The notes under the pieces were generated by a model. The model saw nothing but the letters and a program-made list of their open reading frames with translations, was not told the DNA's origin and made no database searches. DNA of 64,000 nt from an uncultured Allomuricauda sp. (GTDB lineage: Bacteria; Bacteroidota; Bacteroidia; Flavobacteriales; Flavobacteriaceae), in assembly GCF_947495325.1 (NCBI RefSeq), contig NZ_CANLYK010000001.1, forward strand, positions 1,054,001 through 1,118,000, given 5' to 3'. Made by a program: the position numbers and the translations under genes. Numbering within the stretch: the first letter of the stretch is position 1; every line of letters starts with the position of its first letter. Positions 17,867 to 26,608 of the stretch are shown here, piece by piece.

Positions 17867-19486
17867 ATGAAAATACGTTTTGCAATCGTCCTTTTTTTAG
17901 TTACCCTATTTTTTTCCAATGCCCAAAATTTCACCAAACAAGACACTTTAAGGGGAAGTATTACTCCTGAACGTGCTTGGTGGGATGTTAACTATTACAA
18001 CCTGAACATTAAGGTGCAACCTGAAAAAGAGTTTATTGCTGGTTATAACATCATCAGGTATAAAGTTTTGGAAGAATCAGATGTTATTCAAATTGATTTA
18101 CAAAAACCTCTAAAAATAGATGCAGTATCGCAGAACAATATAGACCTTGATTACACTTCATACGGTTCGGCTCATTTCATCCATTTAAAGAAAAAACAAG
18201 TTCCGGGGGAGTATAACGAATTGTATGTACAATATTCTGGAAATCCTAAAAAAGCTATAAGAGCCCCATGGGATGGTGGTTTTTCCTGGAAAAAAGATGA
18301 CAATAGTAAACCTTTTGTAGCCACCTCTTGCCAAGGTTTGGGTGCAAGTGTTTGGTGGCCCAACAAAGATCATATGTATGACGAGGTCGATAGTATGCGC
18401 ATTGCCATTGATGTTCCAAAGGATCTGGTCGCCGTTTCAAATGGCCGATTAAGGGAAGAATATCTTTATGATTTTGGAGGCTATAAATTGTATGACTGGT
18501 TTGTATCCAATCCCATAAATAACTATGGGGTAAATGTGAACATTGGGGACTACGTAAATTTTGGAGAAAAATATGAAGGTGAAAAGGGAACCTTAGATCT
18601 AGATTATTATGTCTTGCGTGATAATCTGGAAAAAGCGAAAGAACAGTTTAAACAAACCCCATTAATGTTGGAAGCTTTTGAGCATTGGTTTGGGCCTTAT
18701 CCTTTTTATGAAGATAGCTTTAAATTAGTAGAAGTCCCCTATTTGGGTATGGAACACCAAAGTTCGGTTACCTATGGTAACAAATACCAAAATGGGTATT
18801 TGGGCAAAGACCTCTCCGGGACAGGATGGGGCTTAAAGTTTGATTTTATAATCATTCACGAAGCAGGACATGAGTGGTTTGCCAATAATATAACCTATAA
18901 GGACATTGCGGACATGTGGATTCATGAAGGATTCACCGCTTACTCAGAAAACCTGTATTTAGATTATCATTTTGGTACAAAAGCCGCTTCAGAATATGTG
19001 ATAGGAACACGCGCAAACATTCAAAATGACCGCCCCATTATAGGTACTTACAATGTGAACAAGAAAGGTTCTGGAGATATGTATTACAAAGGAGCCAATA
19101 TGCTTCATACCTTGCGACAACTCATCGAGGACGATGAGCTATGGAGACAAGTTCTTAGAGGATTAAATACCGAGTTTTATCACCAAACGGTTACTACAGA
19201 ACAGATTGAAAACTACATCAGCAAAAAAACAAAGAAAGACCTGTCCGCTTTTTTCAACCAATATTTGCGTACTACCCTAATTCCTAAATTGGAGTACAAA
19301 CTAGACGATACCACCATCACCTACAGATATGTGGATATCGTGGAGAATTTTGATATGCCCGTCCGAGTTTTTACTGGAGAAACCGAAAAATGGCTTTTCC
19401 CAAGCAAAGAATGGAAGACGGAAACCTTACAAAACCAAAATGTTGTTTTTGATGAAAACTTTTACATTGAGCACCAAAAACTATAA
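17867..19486 (+). CDS. M1 family metallopeptidase, secreted
   Basis: A 539-residue gluzincin with a signal peptide (cleavage near SNAQ, residue 20), an N-terminal beta-saddle domain and a thermolysin-like domain. The zinc site is HEAGHEW (His331, Glu332, His335) with the third ligand Glu354 in WIHEGFTAYSE, giving the exact HExxH-x18-E spacing. The exopeptidase substrate motif is near GMEHQSSVTYG, where the usual GAMEN is altered. At 539 residues it lacks the long C-terminal helical domain of PepN, as many Bacteroidota secreted M1 enzymes do. It ends 2 nt from the stop of the convergent ThuA-type gene, with no terminator between. Confidence 0.9.
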   Translation: MKIRFAIVLFLVTLFFSNAQNFTKQDTLRGSITPERAWWDVNYYNLNIKVQPEKEFIAGYNIIRYKVLEESDVIQIDLQKPLKIDAVSQNNIDLDYTSYGSAHFIHLKKKQVPGEYNELYVQYSGNPKKAIRAPWDGGFSWKKDDNSKPFVATSCQGLGASVWWPNKDHMYDEVDSMRIAIDVPKDLVAVSNGRLREEYLYDFGGYKLYDWFVSNPINNYGVNVNIGDYVNFGEKYEGEKGTLDLDYYVLRDNLEKAKEQFKQTPLMLEAFEHWFGPYPFYEDSFKLVEVPYLGMEHQSSVTYGNKYQNGYLGKDLSGTGWGLKFDFIIIHEAGHEWFANNITYKDIADMWIHEGFTAYSENLYLDYHFGTKAASEYVIGTRANIQNDRPIIGTYNVNKKGSGDMYYKGANMLHTLRQLIEDDELWRQVLRGLNTEFYHQTVTTEQIENYISKKTKKDLSAFFNQYLRTTLIPKLEYKLDDTTITYRYVDIVENFDMPVRVFTGETEKWLFPSKEWKTETLQNQNVVFDENFYIEHQKL

Positions 19487-19488
19487 TG

Positions 19489-22400
19489 TTATTCTTGTCG
19501 CTTTAGTTTTACAGAATTAAAGGCTGTAAGTGGCTGGGAATCGCCTTCACCATTGTCGGTGTAACTTGCCGTCAATACCATGACTTTATCTCCCTGCTCT
19601 GGTTTTGGAGTAATTGTCCCCGAAGTAGGCAACGACTTGCGTTTCTTTTTCCCCGTATCCGTCAAGGATTGTATGTACCTAACAATCTGAATTGCCTCGC
19701 TTTGGGTAACATCTGGGTGCGCCGGCATTACCACTTCGCCCCAAACTCCGCCTCCACCTAAAATTATCTTATTTCTAAGATAAGTACTTGCCCGTGGGGT
19801 AGTTTTATGCTTAAGGGATACATCTAAATAGGATGGCCCAATTGAAGCTTCTTTCTCTTTATGGCAAGTTTTACAATCCAAATTCTGTGTCAAGGCTTTT
19901 CCTGATACCACAGATGATATTTGTTGATGCCCTACCGACATTCCAACTTCATCAAGACTTTCCAAATAATCGACCGCAACAAAAATATTGGAGGTATCAA
20001 TAGTGTCCGTACCATCCGGGTCCGTAACCTCGATAGTATATGAAATAGATTTTCCTTCAGTAAAGGTGGAATCTGAATTATTAAGTACAATGGCAATTTC
20101 TGGTTTTGAATTCCCGGCATTAACGGCAATATTTTCACTTTCTTTTTCAGCCCCGTTAGCATCTTTTGCCGTAACTGATAATTTAAATTGTCCCGATTTT
20201 TGGTACGTGTAGGACGTTTCTGAGGTCGTTGTTTCCTGGATTTCCCCGTTTCCAAAATCCCAGATATAGGCTATAGCGTCTTTTTCCTTGTCATAAGCTG
20301 CAACCTCGGCAGAAATTGTAAGCGGAAGTTTTCCTGAGGTTTTATCCACAGTTAAGCTATCAATCACAGGTGGGCGATTTCCACCGTTATATTCTACATA
20401 ACTCAACCCAGAATCATGGTTTTGCGAAAACCATCCAGAACCATATTCCAAAAGATACAGACGCCCGTCAGGCCCCATTTCCATATCAATCAAATTGTTC
20501 ACTTTTATGTCTGACCCAAACGGTTCCATTTTATTAAAGCCACCGTCCTCAAAAAGTGTTACTGCCTTCATCCATCCACGAATCCAATCATAGATAATCA
20601 CTTTTTCATCGTAGTAGTCAGGTAGACTCACACTTTTATCATACATATCGGCATAATAGGTAGGTCCCGCCATGGCATTCCTGCCTCCTGTTGCCACCTG
20701 TGGAAAATACTTTGATTCTACATAGGGATAAAAGGCATAAGCCGGCATCGCCGGAGGCAATTCCGTTAATCCTGTATTGTTTCTTGAATTATTTATCGGT
20801 TTTTCTGGGTCAAATGCCTCTCCGCTTTCACCGGTTTCATAGTCATAGGCTACATATGGTTTGTTGTCCCCGATAAATAATGGCCATCCAAAATTTCCTG
20901 CTTTCCGTGCTTGATTCATTTCATCATACCCGCGAGGACCTCTGAGTTTCAAATCGTCTTTTCTGGCATCTGGACCAACATCCCCCCAATACACATACCC
21001 TTTTTTAGGGTCAACGGAAATACGGTAGGGGTTACGATGTCCCATGGTATAAATCTCAGGTCTTGTTTTTTCCATGCCTACAGGAAATAAATTTCCCTCG
21101 GGAATATCATAACTTCCATCTTCATTGACCTTTATTCGAATAATTTTACCTCGTAAATCATTGGTGTTGGCAGAAGATCTTCGGGCATCGTACTGCTCAT
21201 GTCCAGGGATATCATTTAAGGGCCCATATCCCCTACTTACATATTTAACACCTCTTTCATTAAATGGTGTGGTGTTGTCGCCTGTAGATAGATACAACAA
21301 TTTATCGGGGCCGAAAGCAATAGATCCTCCTGTATGACAACATATTTCACGTTGGCTGTCCACATCAAGAATCACTTGTTCGGATTCCAAATCGAAAACA
21401 TTGTCCTTGAACTTAAAACGTGATAATCTGTTCACCCATTTATCACCAGTTGGTGCATAAAAGACATACACCCAATGGTTGGTCTCATAATCTGGGTCTT
21501 TTTGCAATCCCATTAAACCTTCTTCGGCATTTACCCCTTCAGCTTCCAATACTTTATGATAAACATCCAAAAGTGCAACTTGACTTACTTTACCTGTTTC
21601 GGCAGAATAATGCATAATCTCTCCCCTTCTTTGGGCAATCAGCACATCATTGTTAGGTAATATTGTCATTTCTGTTGGCTCATAAAACGTTCCGGTAAGC
21701 AATGGTTTTTTAGAAAACCTATCCATATCTGGAGGGGTTTGGGTTGTGGCTTTACCATAATCCAAAACCAAATTTTCACCAATGGCATATTGTATTCCTC
21801 CTAACAGGTGCTTTAAAAACAATTCCTCGGAAAAGCTCTCATCGGTGTGCCCTGCAGCTGTGTAAAATGCCCTTCCTCCGTCATATTCATGGTACCAACT
21901 CATAGGGTGAAAATCTCCCATAGTACCGCCTTCATAGGTGCTCTCATCGACAGTGACAAGAACATTTACATTGGTGTTGAACTTATCAAAATTGTACAGT
22001 TCGTCTGTTCGAGTCCAAATCGAATCAGTGAAAAAATTGGTTGCTGCAAAGTTTTTATCCTTAATTACAAAATTGGACTCCGGCGTTCCACTTGGATGAC
22101 TTTGAAAATATCCTCCCACTAACTTGCCGTACCAGCCCCAATCGTATTCGGTATCCGTTGCCGCATGGATTCCTATAAATCCTCCACCGGATTGTATGTA
22201 GCGTTCAAAAGCCGCTTCCTGTTGATAATCCAATACGTTTCCTGTTGTGCTCAAAAAAACAATTGCTGAATAGTTTTTTAGGTTTTCATCCGTGAACAAA
22301 TCCCCATTAGTTGTTGTATCGACACTAAAATTATTTTCCGCACCCAATTTTTTAATTGCATCAATTCCTGTTGGAATAGATTTGTGTTTATATCCCATAG

Positions 22401-22503
22401 TCTTGGAAAAAATCAAAATCTTTGGATTACCATACCTTTTCTTATTACAACTATTAAAAATAAAACCCATAACAATCAGGGAAGCGACTAAAACTTTTTT
22501 CAT
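19489..22503 (-). CDS. ThuA / PQQ-type sugar dehydrogenase / PKD / cytochrome c lipoprotein
   Basis: A 1004-residue multidomain lipoprotein (lipobox FNSC about residue 18). In order: a ThuA-like trehalose-utilisation (class I glutaminase-like) domain, about 26-245; a glucose/sorbosone dehydrogenase propeller, about 265-700; a PKD domain, about 710-800; and a cytochrome c with the haem site CKTCH (Cys877, Cys880, His881) and probable axial Met in VVMPAHPD. This is a periplasmic or surface sugar oxidation enzyme with a built-in electron acceptor; the sugar is unknown. The frame is open to 22548, but the ATG at 22503 starts the classic lipoprotein signal MKKVLVASLIVMGFIFNSC and is preferred. Confidence 0.88.
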   Translation of the reverse strand: MKKVLVASLIVMGFIFNSCNKKRYGNPKILIFSKTMGYKHKSIPTGIDAIKKLGAENNFSVDTTTNGDLFTDENLKNYSAIVFLSTTGNVLDYQQEAAFERYIQSGGGFIGIHAATDTEYDWGWYGKLVGGYFQSHPSGTPESNFVIKDKNFAATNFFTDSIWTRTDELYNFDKFNTNVNVLVTVDESTYEGGTMGDFHPMSWYHEYDGGRAFYTAAGHTDESFSEELFLKHLLGGIQYAIGENLVLDYGKATTQTPPDMDRFSKKPLLTGTFYEPTEMTILPNNDVLIAQRRGEIMHYSAETGKVSQVALLDVYHKVLEAEGVNAEEGLMGLQKDPDYETNHWVYVFYAPTGDKWVNRLSRFKFKDNVFDLESEQVILDVDSQREICCHTGGSIAFGPDKLLYLSTGDNTTPFNERGVKYVSRGYGPLNDIPGHEQYDARRSSANTNDLRGKIIRIKVNEDGSYDIPEGNLFPVGMEKTRPEIYTMGHRNPYRISVDPKKGYVYWGDVGPDARKDDLKLRGPRGYDEMNQARKAGNFGWPLFIGDNKPYVAYDYETGESGEAFDPEKPINNSRNNTGLTELPPAMPAYAFYPYVESKYFPQVATGGRNAMAGPTYYADMYDKSVSLPDYYDEKVIIYDWIRGWMKAVTLFEDGGFNKMEPFGSDIKVNNLIDMEMGPDGRLYLLEYGSGWFSQNHDSGLSYVEYNGGNRPPVIDSLTVDKTSGKLPLTISAEVAAYDKEKDAIAYIWDFGNGEIQETTTSETSYTYQKSGQFKLSVTAKDANGAEKESENIAVNAGNSKPEIAIVLNNSDSTFTEGKSISYTIEVTDPDGTDTIDTSNIFVAVDYLESLDEVGMSVGHQQISSVVSGKALTQNLDCKTCHKEKEASIGPSYLDVSLKHKTTPRASTYLRNKIILGGGGVWGEVVMPAHPDVTQSEAIQIVRYIQSLTDTGKKKRKSLPTSGTITPKPEQGDKVMVLTASYTDNGEGDSQPLTAFNSVKLKRQE

Positions 22504-22629
22504 GAATTGATAACTTAGTAAAGAATTATTAGAACTGCTAAAATACATTTCGTGTTTACTTATTCTTTCAAAAGTCAGATATTTTATGATAAAAATTTAT
22601 AACATAGCGCTCTTTTACTATCACTTTTG

Positions 22630-23211
22630 ATGAAAAATATTCAAGAATACTATTTTAAGGATAATTCTTTATGGCGTAAATGGCTTCATGAAAATCATAG
22701 CTTATCCAAAGGCATATATCTAATTTTTTATAAAGTAGACCATGAAATGGAAAGTATGCGTTGGGAAGAGGCGGTCAAAGTAGCACTATGTTATGGATGG
22801 ATAGACAGTACTGTGAAAAGTCTTGGGAATGGTAGGCGCAGACAATATTTCTGTCCTAGAAAGCCAAAAAGTGTTTGGAGCAAGGTAAATAAAGATCATA
22901 TCAAAAATTTAATGGCTCATGGCCTAATGCACGAAAGTGGATTAGAGAGTATAGAAATTGCTAAAAAGAATGACTCTTGGACAGCATTGGATGATGTGGA
23001 AAATGATATTATTCCAAATGATTTGCAATGTGCATTTGATAAAAACCACCTGGCCTTTGAAAATTTTCAAAATTTCACCAAGAGTCAACGCAAAAGCTAT
23101 TTGTATTGGCTTAATCAAGCAAAACGGGAAGAAACAAGACTAAAACGAATTGTTGAAATTGTGAAATCGAGTTTGAAAAACATTAAATACCGAAACCCTG
23201 GGAGCAGATAA
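22630..23211 (+). CDS. YdeI/OmpD-associated family protein
   Basis: A 193-residue protein of the YdeI/OmdA family. It has SKGIYLIFYKVDHEM, the signature WEEAVKVALCYGWIDSTVKS, RRRQYFCPRKPKSVWSKVN, and the C-terminal KSQRKSYLYWLNQAKREETR segment. Length (about 190) is normal for the family. Members have been linked to bacteriocin protection and to unknown enzymatic roles; no catalytic site is evident here. A TTG directly before the ATG would add one residue; the ATG at 22630 is chosen. It is divergent from the ThuA-dehydrogenase gene. Confidence 0.85.
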   Translation: MKNIQEYYFKDNSLWRKWLHENHSLSKGIYLIFYKVDHEMESMRWEEAVKVALCYGWIDSTVKSLGNGRRRQYFCPRKPKSVWSKVNKDHIKNLMAHGLMHESGLESIEIAKKNDSWTALDDVENDIIPNDLQCAFDKNHLAFENFQNFTKSQRKSYLYWLNQAKREETRLKRIVEIVKSSLKNIKYRNPGSR

Positions 23212-23286
23212 TTGTGTTAACAACACGTTAAGAATTTCGGCTGCTCTTTTTGGTATCTTTAACCGACTAATTCAACTGACTCAAAA

Positions 23287-26200
23287 ATGAAAAAATTACT
23301 CATCCTTGCGGTGCTTTGTGCATCAATTCCCCTATTCGCACAAGAGAAAGAAAAAAAAGAAGATAAAAAATGGGATGTATCCAACCCAGAAGGGCAATTT
23401 AATTACAAAGAACACAAATTCACTACAAACGAAGGTACTTGGATGAACCTCGATGTAAGTCCAGATGGGAAAAATATCGTTTTTGACCTTCTTGGAGATA
23501 TTTACATCATGCCTATTTCTGGTGGAAATGCAAAAACACTTAGATCAGGAATCCCTTTTGAAGTACAACCACGTTTTAGTCCAGATGGAACAAAAATAGC
23601 TTTTACCAGTGATGCCGGTGGCGGGGACAATATCTGGCTAATGGATGTAGATGGTTCAAATGTCAAACAAGTTTCAGAAGAAAAATTTAGACTGCTCAAC
23701 AATCCATACTGGATGCCCGATGGTAACTACCTTGTGGCAAGAAAACATTTTACCTCACAACGCTCATTGGGGGCCGGTGAAATCTGGCAGTATCATATTT
23801 CAGGTGGTTCAGGCCTGCAATTGACCAAACGTAAGAACGACCAACAGGATGTAAACGAACCTTGTATTTCGCCTGATGGGAAATACCTGTATTATAGCGA
23901 GGATGTATATCCTGGAGGATTTTTTCAATACAACAAAGACCCTAATAAACAGATCTATGCCATAAAACGATATGACTTTGAGACAGGCAAAACCAATACG
24001 GTTACGGGCGGTCCTGGGGGGGCTGCCAGACCTCAACTATCAAGAGACGGTAAAATGCTAGCTTTTGTAAAAAGAGTACGTACCAAAACCGTTTTATATT
24101 TACATGATTTACAAACTGGTGAGGAGTGGCCAATTTTGGATGAACTCAATAAAGATCAGCAGGAGGCATGGGCTATTTTTGGGGTGTATCCAAATTTTAA
24201 TTGGATGCCGAACAATGAGGAAATTGTATTCTGGAACAAGGGGAAAATTTACCGAATAAATATAAACACTCAAGAGGTAATCAATATTCCTTTTACCGTT
24301 GATGCAAATATCAAAATTGCAGAAACCCTTAGGGTCGATTCTCCTGTGGCACCAGATCAATTTACCGCCAAAGTAATTCGCCATGCGGTTACCTCTCCAG
24401 ATGAAAAAACTCTTGTATTTAATGCATTAGGGCATTTATGGTCTAAAAAATTACCCAACGGAAAACCCAAAAGGTTGACAAACGATTCCAATTTTGAATT
24501 TGAACCAGCATTTTCACCAGATGGAAAAACTATTGCATACGTTACCTGGAATGATGAAGATCTGGGAGCCATACATAAAATTGCCCTGACAGGAGGCGCA
24601 TCAAAAAAAATAACTACCGCAAAAGGTATTTATAGAACCCCTTCTTTCAGTCCAGATGGAACTATGATTACGTTTAGAAAAGAACCTGGAAATAATGACC
24701 AAGGAAGAAGCTTTTCCAAAAAAACGGGTGTCTATACAATGAATCCCGACGGATCCAATCAAAAGTTGATTTCTGAAGAAGGTGAATATCCTATGTTTTC
24801 AAAAGATGGCAAACGTATTTTTTATCAAACCGGAGGCACTTATTTTGGTCAATTAACGAAACACTTAAAATCAATTGACCTCAATGGTAAAGATGAAAAA
24901 ACACATGTGAAGTCAAAGTATGCCAATCGGTTAGTGCCTAGTCCCGACAACCAATGGATTGCATTTACAAATCTGCACAAGGCCTATATAGCACCTTTGG
25001 TTCTTAATGGAAAGGAAATCGATTTGGACAATAAAACAAAGTCCGTTCCCGTGTCGCAGATTTCGAAGGATGCAGGAATCAATCTAAATTGGTCCAAGGA
25101 CAGTAAAAAAATCTTTTGGACTTTGGGGGATGAATATTTTACAAATGCAATTAAGGACAGATACACTTTCCTTCCTGATTCTCCTGAAAAAGTGGCAAAA
25201 TTAGATAGTGTAGGCACCAAAATTGGATTGATATCCAAAACCGATAAACCTTCTGGACGAATTGCATTCACCAATGCCCGAATTATTACCATGGAAGGAG
25301 ACGAAGTGATTGAACAGGGCACTTTGATTGTAAATGAAAACCGGATTGAATATCTAGGTAAATCCAATGAAATAAATGTTCCGGAAAATGCCAAGATTTT
25401 TGACGTTTCTGGAAAGACTATAATGCCGGGAATCGTAGACGCGCATGCACACATAGGGGGTTTTAGATACGGACTCACCACACAAAAACATTGGCAGCTT
25501 TATGCAAATTTGGCTTTTGGAGTCACTACCTCGCATGATCCATCTGCAAACACTGAATCCATATTTGCGATGTCTGAATTAATTAAAAACGGAGATATGA
25601 TTGGTCCACGTTTATATTCAACCGGTATCATTCTTTATGGAGCAGATGGGGACTTTAAAGCTGAAATCAATAGTCTGGATGATGCAAGATCCGCAATTCG
25701 CAGAACCAAAGCTTTTGGAGCAAAATCGGTAAAAAGTTACAACCAGCCCCGACGCGATCAGCGGCAACAGGTGATGCGAGCTGCACGCGAATTGGGAATA
25801 AATGTTGTCCCTGAAGGAGGTTCCACCTTTTATCATAACATGTCCATGATAATGGATGGCCATACGGGAATAGAACATAACATCCCTGTGGCTCCTGTTT
25901 ACAAAGATGTTACGGAACTATGGAAAACCAGTAAATCAGGATACACTCCTACCCTAATTGTGAACTATGGCGGCATGAATGGAGAATATTGGTTTTATCA
26001 AAAGGATAAGGTATGGGAAAACGAAAAACTCTTAAAATATACCCCAAGAGGTTTGGTGGATTCACGATCAAGATATCGAACCATGATACCTGACGAAGAA
26101 TATGAAAACGGCCATATTTTGGTATCCAAAACGGCTACAGCCCTTACCAATCATGGCGTAAAAGTTAATTTAGGTGCGCATGGCCAATTGCAAGGTCTTG

Positions 26201-26577
26201 GTGCACATTGGGAACTATGGTTGCTTCATCAAGGTGGATTGACCAATATGCAAGCCTTAAAAGCGGCAACCATTAATGGTGCAGAATATATTGGTGCCGG
26301 GTCTGATATCGGGTCACTGAAAGTGGGCAAACTGGCGGATTTAATTGTATTGGACAAGAACCCCTTAGAAGATATTCGCAATACTGAAACCGTAAAATAT
26401 ACCATGATCAATGGTAGACTTTATGATACGGGTACCCTAAACGAAATAGGAAATACGGAAAATGAGCGTGGCAAGTTTTGGTGGGAAAACAATAAATACA
26501 ATGCGGCTTTCCCTTGGCATGAGGAAGCCCAAAGTTTTACAAGACCAGGCTGCGGTTGCCATATTGGTCATAATTAA
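23287..26577 (+). CDS. TolB-like propeller fused to amidohydrolase, secreted
   Basis: A 1096-residue exported protein (signal MKKLLILAVLCASIPLFAQ). Residues about 40-650 hold many PD40/TolB propeller blades (repeated SPDGKxIxF strings). Residues about 660-1070 are an imidazolonepropionase-like amidohydrolase domain with the first metal motif MPGIVDAHAHIGG and later GIEHN. The second His cluster, normally HAH, reads NVVPEGGSTF, and the usual GTD aspartate position reads LGAHGQ, so the binuclear site is not canonical. The C-terminus ends in GCGCHIGHN, a possible extra metal site. Probably a periplasmic hydrolase of peptide- or amide-like substrates, co-transcribed with the Asp-box gene 31 nt downstream. 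Confidence 0.88.
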   Translation: MKKLLILAVLCASIPLFAQEKEKKEDKKWDVSNPEGQFNYKEHKFTTNEGTWMNLDVSPDGKNIVFDLLGDIYIMPISGGNAKTLRSGIPFEVQPRFSPDGTKIAFTSDAGGGDNIWLMDVDGSNVKQVSEEKFRLLNNPYWMPDGNYLVARKHFTSQRSLGAGEIWQYHISGGSGLQLTKRKNDQQDVNEPCISPDGKYLYYSEDVYPGGFFQYNKDPNKQIYAIKRYDFETGKTNTVTGGPGGAARPQLSRDGKMLAFVKRVRTKTVLYLHDLQTGEEWPILDELNKDQQEAWAIFGVYPNFNWMPNNEEIVFWNKGKIYRININTQEVINIPFTVDANIKIAETLRVDSPVAPDQFTAKVIRHAVTSPDEKTLVFNALGHLWSKKLPNGKPKRLTNDSNFEFEPAFSPDGKTIAYVTWNDEDLGAIHKIALTGGASKKITTAKGIYRTPSFSPDGTMITFRKEPGNNDQGRSFSKKTGVYTMNPDGSNQKLISEEGEYPMFSKDGKRIFYQTGGTYFGQLTKHLKSIDLNGKDEKTHVKSKYANRLVPSPDNQWIAFTNLHKAYIAPLVLNGKEIDLDNKTKSVPVSQISKDAGINLNWSKDSKKIFWTLGDEYFTNAIKDRYTFLPDSPEKVAKLDSVGTKIGLISKTDKPSGRIAFTNARIITMEGDEVIEQGTLIVNENRIEYLGKSNEINVPENAKIFDVSGKTIMPGIVDAHAHIGGFRYGLTTQKHWQLYANLAFGVTTSHDPSANTESIFAMSELIKNGDMIGPRLYSTGIILYGADGDFKAEINSLDDARSAIRRTKAFGAKSVKSYNQPRRDQRQQVMRAARELGINVVPEGGSTFYHNMSMIMDGHTGIEHNIPVAPVYKDVTELWKTSKSGYTPTLIVNYGGMNGEYWFYQKDKVWENEKLLKYTPRGLVDSRSRYRTMIPDEEYENGHILVSKTATALTNHGVKVNLGAHGQLQGLGAHWELWLLHQGGLTNMQALKAATINGAEYIGAGSDIGSLKVGKLADLIVLDKNPLEDIRNTETVKYTMINGRLYDTGTLNEIGNTENERGKFWWENNKYNAAFPWHEEAQSFTRPGCGCHIGHN

Positions 26578-26608
26578 TAATTATACTTTTGAATTGAAAA
26601 GAATCAGC

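Noticed and set aside
26462..26608. Upstream extension of the Asp-box protein into the amidohydrolase gene
   Set aside because: The extension is antistructural and would bury a normal signal peptide that starts at 26609.
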